Under the pieces are notes generated by a model. It saw only the letters and a program-made list of their open reading frames with translations, was not told the DNA's origin and ran no database searches. A program made the position numbers and the translations under genes. Below, piece after piece: positions 30,787 through 43,273 of a stretch of DNA of 64,000 bases. Position 1 is the stretch's first letter; each line of letters starts with the position of its first letter. Source of the stretch: Ligustrum vulgare (Eukaryota; Streptophyta; Magnoliopsida; Lamiales; Oleaceae); NCBI GenBank assembly GCA_963555705.1, contig OY743188.1, forward strand, positions 27,983,383 to 28,047,382. The letters run 5' to 3'.

Positions 30787-31370
30787 TGATGAGCAGTAAT
30801 ATTCTCTACCCCGATCACGACCTGTTATGCTTCCCCCGAACATCATCAGTAATAGTATTGTGCTAGTTTTCCCCGAGCAGTGTGATTTCCCCGAGGATCA
30901 TATGCCCCGAGGAGATGCCTTACATATTCCGGTTTCTATGTTGGTCGGGGTCATAATCTGTTCGGGGTTATCCACGAACCTCATGTGGGACCCCCTATCC
31001 GACGTGTAATATGTCCGTTTTCCTGTGAATGCTAGGAATTATCTCCTAACCCAACATCTGATGATTCCATCCCTAAAAAGTAGGAAGATGATTCCTAACA
31101 GGACTCATGCAACTAAGGTATTTCAGTCCTATTATAACTCTTTTTTATATATCTATAAATAGGTGACTCTCAATCATAACACAGGTACACAATTATTATT
31201 TTCCAGTTTATAGCCTCTTGCATAAATTTTCTTCCTCTTTACTGACTTAAGCATCGGAGGGGCGACGAGGACACACCTCCTCGCCTTTATTGTAGGTATT
31301 CGGAGTTCAAGTTCGTGTCAGTCTGCTGCTCGAGCTCGGAATATCTGAGGTACAGTTTTTTGCATCATCA
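30787..31370 (+). repeat. 3' LTR of Tat-like element
   Basis: 584 bp. Differences seen from the 5' copy are AGCAGTAAT for AGCAATAAT, GTCCG for GTCTG, TTGTAGG for TTGCAGG and CTCGGAAT for CTCGAAAT. Followed by the target duplication ACTGG. Confidence 0.9.
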
Positions 31371-31792
31371 ACTGGTTTGTAGGATTTGTTTGTACAAGTA
31401 GAGTTTTTGTTCATTTTAATGTCGAGTCTAAAGTACTAAATATATCAATAGTTACTTCATAATGTATAACGAGTTCGTTCTCTATAAAACTCGTAAGACT
31501 GTGTATGTACTAAATTTATAAAACTCGAAAGGTTGTGTATGTACTAATACTAATTTTTATTTTGTAAGAAATGAATAAACGGAGAAAATGGAGATGATGT
31601 GCTCCCACTTCGATATTAAAGTTCACTTAAATGTGATTTTATTTTATTTATTTTTTGTTTGAAGAGAGTGATTTTCTCATTTTTATAGTCAACTTATATT
31701 GACGAGTAATGTTATACAACACCAATGATGTTAAACATTCCATTTGTGGCAATTGACGGTAGATCTAATTAAATAGGTCTTATAACAACAAA
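31371..31792. other. AT-rich spacer right of the Tat-like element
   Basis: TTTGTTTGTACAAGTAGAG resembles the TTTGTACA motifs beside both the left viral edge (18796) and the Tat insertion site (27134), so this may be viral non-coding sequence split off by the Tat insertion. No gene is seen. Confidence 0.35.
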
Positions 31793-31796
31793 TTAG

Positions 31797-33060
31797 TTCA
31801 TCATCCGTGCGATGCACGAATTTAACCGTTTCGAATGTAATTATTTGAATCGAGGAATAATATTTATTACAGTTGTATATATATACTAATTCTATTAACG
31901 AAATTGTCAATAATAAATATCATGTTATATTACAATATTGTGCAATTTATCGACGAATCAATATTTGCTGTCAATTTAGGTTCACACTCTAAATATCATT
32001 TGTACGATATAATATTATATTCGATATTTTCTTGAATGCTTTAAGCTAATCGGTTCAAACCAAAGGTACTTCTAATGATTTTTTTTTTCCTATTAGTTAA
32101 CATACTGTTAACTTCACAAAAATAAAAATAAAAAAAATTGAACAAAAAAATGAAAATCTAATATATATACCATTTTATATATACTAAGATTAAGATATAG
32201 AAGAAGATATCAGTTAATTTCTCAATAGCAATTATTTTTTTCTTTTCAGAACAACATTATTTTGAGTTAAATGGTATTCGGCACTAATTATCCGAAAGGT
32301 TTAATTGCTGCGCGTGACTCTTCATCAGGAATTGAAATTAGAAAATGAATATTAAATATGAAAATGAAAATGAACCAGAAAGTAAGAAAATTAGATTTAG
32401 CAGTAAGAATATTCTTCAAAATTATTTTAATATCAACCATTTTCCTTTACAATATGTATGTTCTTAATAGATGATCGAGTTTGAAATTATTGTGTTGAGT
32501 GATACTCCAAATAATTTTTAGCACAAGTTTTTTAAAAATGATTTATTTTCACAAATTCAACATATTTATTTATATTCAAATGCAAATTTTTCATTTCCAA
32601 TGTAATACATTTACATAGAATATCATATTTATTTATATTCAAATATATTAATTCAATTTTTTTGCATTTCCAATATAACACATTACATAAAATATATTTA
32701 TTATAACTCTTGTTAAATATTTAATAAATATTAAATATTTTTTTACAAAAAAGAAAGTACATTTTGAGGGAAATTTTTGTGTGTGTATATTTTGATGTAG
32801 TGTATATGTATATTTAATTGGACTCATAATTTAATGAGGTGGAAATTACACACACCCCTACTTTTAAAGATTCAAATTCATAAACAAGAGCAAACTTAAA
32901 TAACTTCAAAAATCAGGTCATTACTATAAATTTTAATTTTAATAAAATATTATAAATTTTAGTAATTATTAAATTAAATTAAACTTTCCCAAACCCTAAT
33001 TCTCATTTCTCATTATACACGACTCTTCCATATATACCCTATGTCTGTCTCCTTCATTTC
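31797..33060. other. AT-rich Helitron interior
   Basis: Low-complexity A/T sequence. CAAATATATTAATTC and CATTTCCAATGTAATACAT motifs repeat near 32560-32700 and match the inner part of the Helitron at 51066-53306. No coding region. Confidence 0.4.
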
Positions 33061-33163
33061 TCCAGGTCAGGAAGCTCAGCGGCGACGGTGACATGGCTAC
33101 TCAGCGGCCGCGGAAGCACTCACACCATGCACCTTGATGAGGTTCTGGCCACCAAGAACAAAT

Positions 33164-33325
33164 CTAAATCAAGGATTTCGGACTCTTCGCCTTGTTTTTG
33201 AGCTTCCAAATCTCGTCCAGCAAACGGTTTTTCGGCTTCAAATCATGGTGAAAAACACCGCGGGAGTTGCAGTAATCCACGGATGGTATTAATTGATGGA
33301 GGTGTCTGCGTGCCGCTGCCCATTC
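33164..33325 (-). pseudogene. CIPK: CIPK (SnRK3) protein kinase fragment
   Basis: 54 codons on the minus strand read [20 protein letters not shown], then [18 protein letters not shown], matching the catalytic loop region of CBL-interacting kinases (usually HRDLKPENLLLDE). The catalytic HRD is HHD and the KPEN is KPKN, so the site is damaged, and the frame ends in TAG at 33164. Nearby GC content is well above that of the Helitron. It appears to be a captured host gene piece, non-functional as a kinase. Confidence 0.7.
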
Positions 33326-33479
33326 AAGCGACAAAGAGCAAGGGTCCGACCACGAATATTTCCCAATAATACAGTAGCAGAAATAGATTTGTGGATGGTG
33401 ATGGCGGGTTTGTGGTGTTGATGGTGTTAGAGATTGTGACGTGAGACTGAGATTTTTTATTTGTTATTGTGATGAGGTG

Positions 33480-33860
33480 GATCTGTGGAGGTGGTGGTGG
33501 TGGTGGTGTTGTGATGGTCGATCAGCGGTGGTGGAGGCAGTGAGTTGTTACAATGGTTCTGAGGTCACAGCTTTGGTTTTGTTAGCAGTGGTATGGATGG
33601 ATGGATGCAAGGCTATGATGTTTAGCTCTCCGTGGAGGTGGAGGTGGTGGTGGTGGTGTTGAAATGGTGGATCGGTGGCGGGGATGGCAGCGAGTTGTTA
33701 TAGTGGTTCTCATATCGCCTCCCGTTCTGTTAGCAGCAGTGTGGAAGGAGTGCAAGCCGCGTCGATTAGTTCACAGGTCACATCCTTTGGTTTTGTTGTT
33801 CTCAGGTCACAGCAACAGTGGTGTTAAAGATGTTCGAGGAGGTGGTGGTGGCTGCGACAT
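33480..33860. repeat. GGTGGT-rich imperfect duplication
   Basis: GGTGGTGGTGGTGGTGTTG with about 80 bp of following sequence (GGAGGCAGTGAGTTGTTACAATGG...) occurs at about 33488 and again at about 33644; a third GGT run is at 33838. Short plus-strand frames across it give Trp/Gly runs only and are not taken as genes. Confidence 0.6.
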
Positions 33861-34431
33861 TGACATTGTAACCTATAATTTTTTTTTTTTTTTTTTACAT
33901 GTGACCTTAAAATAATTACTCGTAATCACAAAAACGATGGTTGTGACCAAAAATTATTGTGATTGTGACTTGCGTTCTTAAATAATTGTGACCTGATTGT
34001 GATTTCAAATAATTTGTGACCTAAAAGATTTTGTTTTGTGATCTAAAATTATATGATATATTGTGACCTTAATATATATAATTAATAAAAAAAATTATTA
34101 ATTAATTATCCTAATTAGAACCTGATTTTTGAAATAATACAAGTTCAATCTTATTTTTAAAATTTGTAGTTTTAAACACCTTATTTATGTATTTTTCCCT
34201 TTAATGAGTCGTACATGCCACATAGTTTGGTATTTAATTGGATTTGGGGCCAAGGGAATTTTCATTGGACGGCACATGTAATGACTTGTGCAGTTGTGCC
34301 TTCTTTCTATTGGATGAAGGGAATGGCCGATCAAAGGGATGTCAATGCCGTCCAATTAATTCCAGGGAATTTCTGTAGTGTGATTTTTACAGTCACCCCC
34401 CGGGCCCCGACCCCTAATGTAAATTCTAATT
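33861..34431. other. Spacer with repeated GTGACC words
   Basis: TTGTGACC / TTGTGATT words recur about every 20-30 bp between 33900 and 34070. No gene recognised. Confidence 0.35.
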
Positions 34432-35035
34432 CGGTAAATTTTACAAAATATCACTGAAATTTCAAAATAATTCAAATATATCATTAAAGTACTAACATTA
34501 TTCAAATTACGACTCAAGTTTCAAATGATTATTACTCAAAATGTCATTCTGTTGATTTTCTTAACCAAAAGATCAACTTAAAAGCCCCGACCTTTGTCTA
34601 AATTAACTAAAATTGTCATTTTATTTGAAAAAGTCAATTTGTTTTTAACCATAAATAGAAAGATTTGCATTTGTATTCTAAATTTTACACAAGTGCAACT
34701 GAATCTGTCTATACCCAATTGCATTTTTGCAGAAGTTATGACTCAAATATAAAATTAAGAATATATTTGTCATTTAAATTTAAAAAATGACCATTTTTAT
34801 TAATTTAGACGAAAAATATTAGGGAATTTTGCACAAAAATGAAACGTTAAGAACCATTTGAGCGATTTTGCAAACATTAGGAACTATTTTCGCCAGTTTT
34901 TGGTTAAGAAAATCAACAGAATGATGTTTTGAGTAATCCCTTGAAACTTGAGTGGTTGTTTGTTCAATGATAATACTTTAGTGATATATTTGAAATTTCG
35001 CTGAATCTTGAGTGACATTTTGTGAAATTAATTCG
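34432..35035. mobile_element. MULE-like MITE with long terminal inverted repeats
   Basis: 604 bp. The first about 140 bp (CGGTAAATTTTACAAAATATCAC...TTCTGTTGATTTTCTTAACCAAAA) return inverted at the other end (TTTTTGGTTAAGAAAATCAACAGAATG...). A 9-bp direct repeat ATTCTAATT / ATTCTATTT (8 of 9) flanks it. Long inverted repeats with a 9-bp target duplication indicate Mutator-like movement. There is no transposase. Confidence 0.75.
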
Positions 35036-35147
35036 ATTCTATTTTAATCTTTACTAATTTAGTGTCAATTATATAGTTTTTTTTTTTTTTTCAATATTTG
35101 TAAGTTAATAATGAAAATATAATAGTGTCTATCTAATTTTAATACAA

Positions 35148-36011
35148 CCAGTAGCAAGCACATGCATTGCATGTCTTATGTATAGGATGAATGGAATGTT
35201 TAGTATTTTTAAAATGAAAAATTAAAGTTTTTAAAAAAGTTATATATGAATATTTTTTTTATGAAGTTATGTACATAATGCAAAAATGATGAATAAACCG
35301 AAATTTAATGTTCATTATAATAACACTTCTTTATTCATAATATTTTTTTATCAACTTCTCACAATTTTTCTTATTTTAATTTTCTGTTTTTACGAATACT
35401 TTGATAGTCTGCATTGAAATTTAGCGAGATATAGTTGTCAATGAGAGAGTGCATGTTCAGAAAGATACGTTTCAACATTAAGCATTATTTATCCTTAGGC
35501 CTTGTTAATAGTTATTGCAATATATAAGTATATTAGAAATTGTTCATCTGAATTTGAATTAATATCCTTCATTATTTGCTAAAATTAATATATTACGTGA
35601 AAGAATTTTTTTTTTTCAAGCATGTTGACCAATTATTATTTTTACATGGATTATATGCCTTTTGAAATCACGATAAATCATTAATATTTCATTACAAAAA
35701 ACGTTAGGTTGGTCTAGATTTCCTTAAGAGCATTACTGAAGAATTTATTTTCAAGACTAATAATGAGAAATTAAGTATTTTCGCAAAAGACATACATACA
35801 TACATATATACATTAATATCAAAATTATTTTAGACATGTACCATTAGAAGTTGAAATAGACAACACTACTTTTTGTTATCGGCAAAGTATCTCATATTAA
35901 TTTTATATGATTCACCATGAACGCTAAGGGAGTCATTGACCATAAACATAAAAAATTAAGAGCAAAATGGAAAAATAAAAGTTTTTCTCTCATCTATACT
36001 TTTAATATATA
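35148..36011 (-). mobile_element. Minus-strand Helitron, outer copy, split by a second Helitron
   Basis: The 3' terminus on the minus strand: near-palindrome ACATGCAATGCATGT, then GCTTGCTACTGG (CTGG at 35148), followed by T. Its 5' part at 36011 reads TATATATTAAAAGTATAGATGAG, homologous to the 5' end of the neighbouring Helitron but lacking the TC tip. The tip may lie at 39623-39629 (see findings). About 865 bp, no coding. Confidence 0.65.
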
Positions 36012-39000
36012 CTAGTAGTAAACATGTACGTTGCACGTCTTATGTATGGGGTAAATGATATACATAATGTTTTTGAAATATTAATACTATTTTTTAAAAT
36101 ATTTGATGCAATTGATATTGTTAAATGAAGAATTGAAATTGTTAAAAAGAATACATATGACTAAATTTTAATTTTTATGAAATTATGTATATAATATGAA
36201 AATGTTAAATAAACTAAAATGTAAAGTCTTTATTACTATAACACTTTTTTCATACAATATTTTTGTCAACATTTCACAGCTTTTCTTATTTTTATTTTCT
36301 ACTTCTATAAACATTCTTATTGTTTGTATTGAAAATCCGTGAGAAAGTGTTGCATATAGTTTTCCATGTGATAATACATATTCAGGTAATTATATTTTAA
36401 TAGTAGGTAATATTTATCTTTGGGCTTTGTTAATTGTAATTGCAAATCACAAACTTGATGAAAATTGTTCATCTATCATTTGAATTAATATAATTCATCA
36501 TTTCCTGAGGTTGATGGAATACGCTGAAGGAAAACTTGTTTTTTATCATATTGTCCAACGGTTATTTTGGCATAGATAACATGTCCCTTTAAATTATGAT
36601 AAATCACTTTTGCTTCATTGCAAAGATCGTTGTTCATATTCTTTAAGAGCATAAGAAGACAGTTTCTTTTCAAGGTTAACTTATATGGTATAGTTATGAT
36701 CTCATCTTGATAAAATTGAAAGGAAAAAAAAATCAGATATAAATAATAAGTAAAATAGAGATCACTAATGCAATTAAATATTTTTTTTATTAAAAAAAAA
36801 TAAAAAAAAATAAAAACCCTATCATTTTGGCATTTTACTTAAGACTAAGCATGCTTTTTGTATCATCAAAATCTTCATTTTTTTGAGAAATAACTCAATT
36901 AGTTTGTCATTGAGATAGTCAACGTACTCATTTTTTGTTGAAATAATTTCATATTGTATCATAAAATAAGAAGAAGTTACATGCAATAATATGAAATTAT
37001 ATAACTTACATATTATTAGACAAAAAATTAATGAATTATATTATTAATATTATTAATCAATAATGATGGTATTGGTAAGAGTTTTAAGCATTTATTCGAA
37101 TTGTCGTGTAATTATTGAACATGAAAATCAATCAAATATTACGTGTAAAATGTCATAAACACATTAATTCAGAAATTAATCTACATTAATGTAATGTAAT
37201 TGTGTTGTATGTAATTGTGAATTAAAATTTGTAATTTTTTTCATGTGACCTATGAAAATAAGTCACGAATTAATGAAATTGTAACATTTTGAATTGAAGG
37301 CCAAGTAATTGTTACATTCAAAATATACACATTCTAAAGTATGGAATTTGAACAATCCATTTTTAGAATTTCTGAATGTAATATTTTGATTTTTATATAA
37401 ATTAGCACAAAACTTGAAAAATTATTGAGAAGAGCACTCCAAATAATAAAAAGATAAAAGCGGCAATGTGAATTAAAAATATTAAAATATTTTTCTCATG
37501 TAGCCTATGAAAATAAAAATAATGAATTAAAGAAATTGTAACCTTATGGATTGAAATCCATGTGGTTATTACATTCATAATATATATAGTATAAACTATG
37601 GGATTTGAGTAGACAAATCATTTTTTTAAAATTGTGTATTTAATATTTTTAAGCATTATATTTATATATTGTAGTCATATTTTTATAATAACGTTTATTA
37701 AATGACGAAGTAATTTTCTTCTTTTCTTAATCTTAATGGTAAATAAATGAAAAAAAAAGTAAAAAAATATTATTATGATGATAATGGTGATTGTTGATTT
37801 ATGAAATTTCATCAAGTTCCAATCCAAAATATGTGAGTTCAACACATCAAAGAAGGCCTCAAATAAATTGGGCGTGGCCCACCTGGATCCCTCATTTTGA
37901 ACAACGAACTTCATTAATGTTGCGCGGTTGTCTGACCTATGACCTACACATGTTACCATATGGGAGGTAATCCTTTAGGTCGGTAAAATATTGACCTCGG
38001 TACACATTAGACAGTGGGGAGCTTTATTGAGAGTGGGAATTAATTGGCTCAACGCAAGTGGTTTACCTAAGGCGGCACAACTCAGAGAAATTGCCTACAA
38101 CAGGACGCCTGCAATATTCAATTTTGGAAAATTTTGGGGATAGTGGACCCACAATCACATATTTTTGCTTAGACTATAAGTTATCAACGTCATTTGTATG
38201 GATTAGTGTGTAAATCTCTTATTTTATTCATTTAGCTACAGTAAACACTACTACCTCCGTCCCAAAAAGATAGTCCTATGATTATTTTCACACGAATTAA
38301 GAAATTGTAGTTAGTATAGTTAGGGTATTAAATTTTATCAACGTTTTCTATTTATATTTATCCCTTATTTATTATTTTAAGTTTTCCAACAAAAAATTTG
38401 AAAATGCAATAGTTATGTAGTTGATGTGCATTGTACCAAAATACATTAAATAAGGGTACATGGGGAAATGAAAATTTTAATGCATGTCCAATATGGAAAC
38501 AAGACTATCTTTTTGGGACAGACAAAAATAGTATACATGACTATCTTTTTGGGACGGATGGAGTAAAAATTTATCTATAAATGGAAAGAGTTTACATCAT
38601 TGTAAAACATGCCAAATTGGGAGCGAAAATATTGTTACAATGCTTCCAAGAAATAACTACTTTTCTTCTATTTTATTATCTCAAAATACTAATCCTATTA
38701 AACCAGAAATACCGAACTAAGTTGATAAGAAAATTGTCACGTGTCAGCGACAATTTTTTATGTCAATAGTGATGATATAAAATAATATTATAAAATTGTA
38801 AATTGTTAGATAATAAATTAATTTATAGTAAATAAATGAGAAAGTATACTAATATGAAGTTATATTATAACATTGTAATTGTTAGATAATAAATTAATGT
38901 TTAATTTTATTAAATAAGAAGGTAAGAGTATATATAGGTATATAGCTAAATATATACGTGTAATATAAGAAATTACGAATTTTTCACTCATCCCAAATGT

Positions 39001-39622
39001 GTAATATATTTTAAGTATTATATTAAGATATTATGGTAGTAATAATATTTTATAAATGATGAAGTAATTTTTTTTCTTAATACTAAATAAATGGAAAAAT
39101 GTAATAATATGAAATTATATTACAAAATTATAAATTATTAGATTGTAATTTAATCAATTGTGAGATAACAAATTCACTAAATACTAAATAAATATTATGA
39201 AATTATATTATAATAATATAAATAATAAATTAATATTTAATGTTACTAATTAAAGTGTAAGGGTATATTGGACATATAATTAAATATATAGGGGTAAAAT
39301 AGAAAATCAAAAGTTTCTCTCTAATCCTCACTTAACTATATTACAAAATTATAAATTATTAGATTGTAATATAATCAATTGTTAGATAATAAAGTAACTA
39401 AATACTAAATAAATATTATGAAATTATATTATAATATTATGAATAATAAATTAATATTTAATGTTATTAATTAAAGGGTAAGGGTATATTGGACATATAA
39501 TTAAATATATATGGGTAAAATAGGAAATCAAAAGTTTCTCCATAATCCTCACTTTTAATATATAGGGGTAAAATAGGAAATCAAAAGTTTCTCCATAATC
39601 CTCACTTTTAATATATAGTAGA
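36012..39622 (-). mobile_element. Minus-strand Helitron, inner copy
   Basis: The 3' terminus on the minus strand ends ...ACGTGCAACGTACATG, TTTACTACTAG (CTAG at 36012), followed by T. The 5' end is TCTACTATATATTAAAAG at 39622, preceded by A. About 3.6 kb and non-coding as far as seen. Its 3' portion (36012-36400) is clearly related to 35148-35480. Near the 5' end the motif AGGGGTAAAATAGGAAATCA, TTTCTCCATAATCCTCAC is repeated two to three times (39280-39620). Confidence 0.7.
38251..38563. mobile_element. Stowaway-type (Tc1/mariner) MITE
   Basis: Begins CTACCTCCGTCCCAAAAAG and ends CTTTTTGGGACGGATGGAG, with TA on both sides: the classic Stowaway end and target. An extra inner copy GACTATCTTTTTGGGACAG lies at 38501-38520. 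313 bp, non-coding. Confidence 0.9.
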
Positions 39623-39647
39623 TAGTAGATAGATAGATAGATAGATA

Positions 39648-39648
<1 letters not shown>

Positions 39649-39728
<80 letters not shown>
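39649..39728. repeat. (TA)n microsatellite
   Basis: About 40 TA units, preceded by (TAGA)n. The Helitron 5' end at 39622 abuts the TAGA run. Confidence 0.95.
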
Positions 39729-39729
<1 letters not shown>

Positions 39730-39730
<1 letters not shown>

Positions 39731-40810
39731 GGAATAAAATAAATAAATAAAATAAAATAAAATATAAATAATATAGTAGGTAGATAGATATCCTTATCTA
39801 ATGTGCCTTTTTGTATTTTTCTATTACATATATAGAAAAACAATAAATGCAAAAAGCATGTATAAAAAATTAAAAACATGAAAATACTTAAGTTATTTGG
39901 AAAAAATGTTTTTTTTTTTTTTTAAAAGTGATTGATTTAATCCGAATTCGATGGATACTCAGTCCAATTGGAGCGAAAGATTTTCGATTCCTTGACCGTC
40001 GGGGTGGATAAGGGAAAATCCGATCTAATCTGTCCCATTAAAAAAAGAATAATGTAAAAACTTAAATTTAATAGGCTAAAATCTCTTAAAAATAGCCAGG
40101 GTGGCCAATGGATCACATGATTGATCTTCCCCGACTCGAACATGATCCATCCAAAATGGCGAATTGCGGGACTAATATGGGTCGAACTAAATTTTAGCCG
40201 GACGAATACAGATCCAAATCTTCATGTGTTCCATCACCACTCCCCCACCTCCCTTCGCCACAAGTCACTAGTTGTCGTGCTTGATACTTAGTTCATTAAA
40301 CAATCAATTAGTAAGCTTTACTGATACATAGACTATTATTCAGAAGACCTTTCAACTAGAAAATTGGAATCCATGTCAGTCACACTCTTATTAAGAAAGC
40401 ATTTTCGGTACTTCCGAAATACCGAGACTCAATACCTCCAATTAATGAGTAATTGTCCCTTACAATATGTGACCTAATTAATTTGATTTTTGACCCTTTA
40501 TTGCAAGAGGACATATTTTCATTAGTACTAGAAATACTCCTCTTATTAATAATACCCAAAAAAATAGGCGTGGACGTGATTCCATATGGTTCTGATTCTC
40601 AGGGGACATATTTTCATTAGTACTAGAAATAAGCATTTTTGGCCAAAAGAAACTTGTTCTTATAAAACTTCCAAAGTTCTTTTCACCTCAAAATGTCCCA
40701 TTAAGGTTCCCCCTATGAGCCTCCCTAACCAACAATACTCTCATGGAGCAATTTGGGATGCAAAGTTTGTTTTCATGAAATAAAAATCCCTCACGCCGAT
40801 AAAATTTGTC
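39730..40810. other. Intergenic, no gene seen
   Basis: Mixed sequence. GGACATATTTTCATTAGTACTAGAAATA occurs twice (about 40507 and 40601). A minus-strand open stretch at 39937-40143 has no recognisable similarity. Confidence 0.4.
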
Positions 40811-43273
40811 TCATGCAACATTCTCACACGACACAAATACACTTGCAAAATCTAAATCATTCACATACAAGTCTTTAATACTTTCAAAGCCCAATAATTT
40901 GGCACCCAAAGTAGTGATAAGAGCATATCTTCTAGAGATGGCATATCTTGCTTGTATTTGGTGACGAAGGGCAATGTCTTCACATACGTCATCCACTTGG
41001 CATGCCACTTGCTCAATTTTCCTTGCCCTTTCAAGTGCTTCAACAACTCATGGTCGATATGAATGACGAACTCCCTAAGCCACAAGTAGTAGTGCCAAGT
41101 CTCCAATGCTCTTACCGAGGCATAAAGCTTCTTGTCATAGGTAGGTTAGTTCAAGGTGGCTCCGTTGAGCTTTTCGCTAAAATAAGCAATTGGCCTTTTC
41201 TCTTGTATCAACATCGCTCTAATACGTATTCCTAATGCATCACATTCAATCTCGAAAGTTTTTTCAAAGTTAGGCAATAATAAAACGGGTGCGGTACACA
41301 ATCTTTCTTTTATTTCATTAAAAGACTTTTATTGTGCCTCCTCCCATTTAAACCCAACATTCTTTTTAACTACCTCGGTAAGTAGTGAAACTATAGTGCT
41401 AAAATCTTTAACAAAACAACGATAAAAACTAGCTAACCGATAAAAATTTCTTACCTCGATGACACTCTTGAGAGTTGGCCATTCTTTAATGGCCTTGATC
41501 TTCTCTTCGTCAACCTCAATCCCCTTAGTGCAAACAACAAAGCCAAGGAAAACAACATTTTCCATGCAAAAATTAAATTTTTGAGATTGACATATAAATT
41601 TTCTTCTATTAAAATCAAAAGCACACATCTCAAGTGCTCAATATGCTCATCCAAATTTTTGCTATAGATTAAAATATCATCAAAGTAAACAATCACAAAT
41701 TTTCCATTAAATGCACACAAGACATAATTCATTAATCTCATGAAAGTGTTTGGTGCATTAGTGAGACCAAATGGCATAACCAACAATTCATATAAATCTT
41801 AGTTTTAAATGTGATTTTGCATTTATCTCCTTTTCTCATCCTAATTTAGTAGTATCCACCTCTCAAATCAATCTTACTAAAGATGCAAGAACCACACAAT
41901 CCATCCAGCATGTCATCTAACCTAGAAATGAGATGTCGATACTTTACTGTTATTTTGTTGATGGCTTAGAAATCAACACACATCCTATAGATCACATCCT
42001 TCTTGGACACTAGTATCACGGGCAAGGCACAAGGACTCATGCTCTCACGAACATATCGTTTGCTCATCAACTCATTGACTTGCTTTTGGAGTTCTTTGGT
42101 CTCTTCCGGGGTGCTTCGGTATGCTGGCCTATTTGGAATGACAGCTCGGGAATGAAGTCAATTTGGTGCTCGATGCCTTAAGAGGTGGAAGCCCACTAGG
42201 CATCTCCTTCGGGAAGACGTCTTCCAATTCCTACAACAAAAAGGTAGCTAAATCAGGGAGGGAAGGGCGAGACTCATCAAGTGTAAGGAGAGACTCCTTG
42301 TATACTATCAAAAGTATGTATTGATTATCTTTTAAAGTCCTCTCCACATCACCTTTACAAGTATAAAAACTATTTTTTTTCTCAACCTCTTTTGCCCTCT
42401 CTCTCCCTCCCTCCTCCCCCCCCCCCCCCAACCACTCTTCTCACATTTTTTTCCACTATGCTTTTGCTCCCCACTCACATCCACTCCTTGCTTCCTTTTC
42501 TCCTTACCCTCTTCCAACTCTCTTTTGAGCTTCAATTGGTCTTTGTAAACTTCTTCCGGGATCAAAGGTAGTAGTGTCATGGTTTTCCCATTCATTTGGA
42601 AGCTATACCTATTTTTCCTCCCATCATGCACCACTTTCCTATCATATTGCTAAGGCCTACCCAAAAGTATATGTGTAGCTTGCATGTGGACCACATCACA
42701 AAGCACTTGATCATTATATGTCCTAATGTTGAAAGCAATAAGTACTTGCTTACTTACCTTCAACTCTCCATAATCACTCAACCATTGCAATTTATAGGGG
42801 CTAGGATGAGGCATCACCGACAATCCCAACTTCTCCACCATGCTAGTACGAGCTACATTTCTGCAACTCCCACCATTAATAATGAGACTACAAGCTTTAT
42901 CTCTCACAAGACACATAGTGTGAAAAATATCTTCTCTTTGCTTAGCATTTCATCAACTTTGGCTTGATTGTTGAGATCTTGTGGTAACTAAGGACTTTGG
43001 CAGACTAACAACTCCCTCACCTCTTCTTCCTCACTCTCACTATCATTTCCCCTTGCACCCTCTCTTCCTCCTCTTCATCTCCCAAGTACCACTCCTCATT
43101 TTTAATGAACATCACTCTATTGTTAGGGTACTCACGCGAATAATGCCCCCGACTCCTACATTTGAAACACTCAATAACTATACTCTGAGAGGTAGTAGGG
43201 ACAACCTTGGGCTTATCTTGAATGAAGTCAACTTCTTTCCCCTTAGATGGAGCAAAATAAACTAGATAAAAGG
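40811..43273 (-). pseudogene. Ty3 chromovirus-like gag-pol remnant
   Basis: Minus-strand pieces in order: zinc knuckle CFKCRSRGHYSREYPN (about 43180-43130; last Cys is Tyr); protease KACSLIINGGSCRNVARTSM with GGS in place of DTG/DSG (42916-42800); linker VHDGRKNRYSFQMNGKTMTL (42634-42560); [22 protein letters not shown] and [20 protein letters not shown] (41786-41630); RT thumb and RNase H start (41628-41330); RNase [21 protein letters not shown] (41106-40960). Frames change repeatedly and stops occur. Integrase and chromodomain are absent, as sequence beyond 40811 is unrelated. The protease/RT flavour suits plant chromoviruses of the Reina/Galadriel type. Confidence 0.85.

Larger units (their letters stand above)
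27146..31370 (+). mobile_element. Ty3 Tat-like LTR retrotransposon, young but internally deleted
   Basis: LTRs of 584 bp at both ends (27146-27729, 30787-31370) with ends TGATGAGCA...GCATCATCA and only about four differences. The 5-bp target duplication is ACTGG (27141-27145, 31371-31375). The primer site TTGGCGCCGTCTGTGGGA follows the 5' LTR. gag and part of pol are present; the rest of RT, RNase H and integrase are missing. 50 bp of the left host flank, including ACTGG, reappear just before the 3' LTR, so the element has been rearranged. Confidence 0.9.
31793..35147 (-). mobile_element. Minus-strand Helitron remnant carrying a CIPK gene fragment; 5' end not located
   Basis: The minus strand reads hairpin CGTGCATCGCACG then GATGATGAACTAA with T following, a Helitron 3' terminus ending CTAA at 31793. 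The body must lie at higher coordinates. I could not identify a TC 5' end; 35147, just before the next Helitron, is an outer limit only. The inside holds kinase-derived sequence near 33164-33325, GGT-rich repeats and an inverted-repeat element. Confidence 0.55.

Noticed and set aside
33441..33915. Two Trp/Gly-rich frames
   Set aside because: Produced by GGTGGT repeats in transposon DNA; composition is not protein-like.
37675..37959. 94-codon minus-strand frame with VGHRSDNRATLMKFVV
   Set aside because: The N-terminal half looks somewhat protein-like but I cannot match it, and the rest is poly-Ile/Phe from AT-rich DNA inside a Helitron.
39451..39879. 142-codon minus-strand frame full of Ile-Tyr
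   Set aside because: It translates the (TA)n microsatellite and Helitron end repeats.
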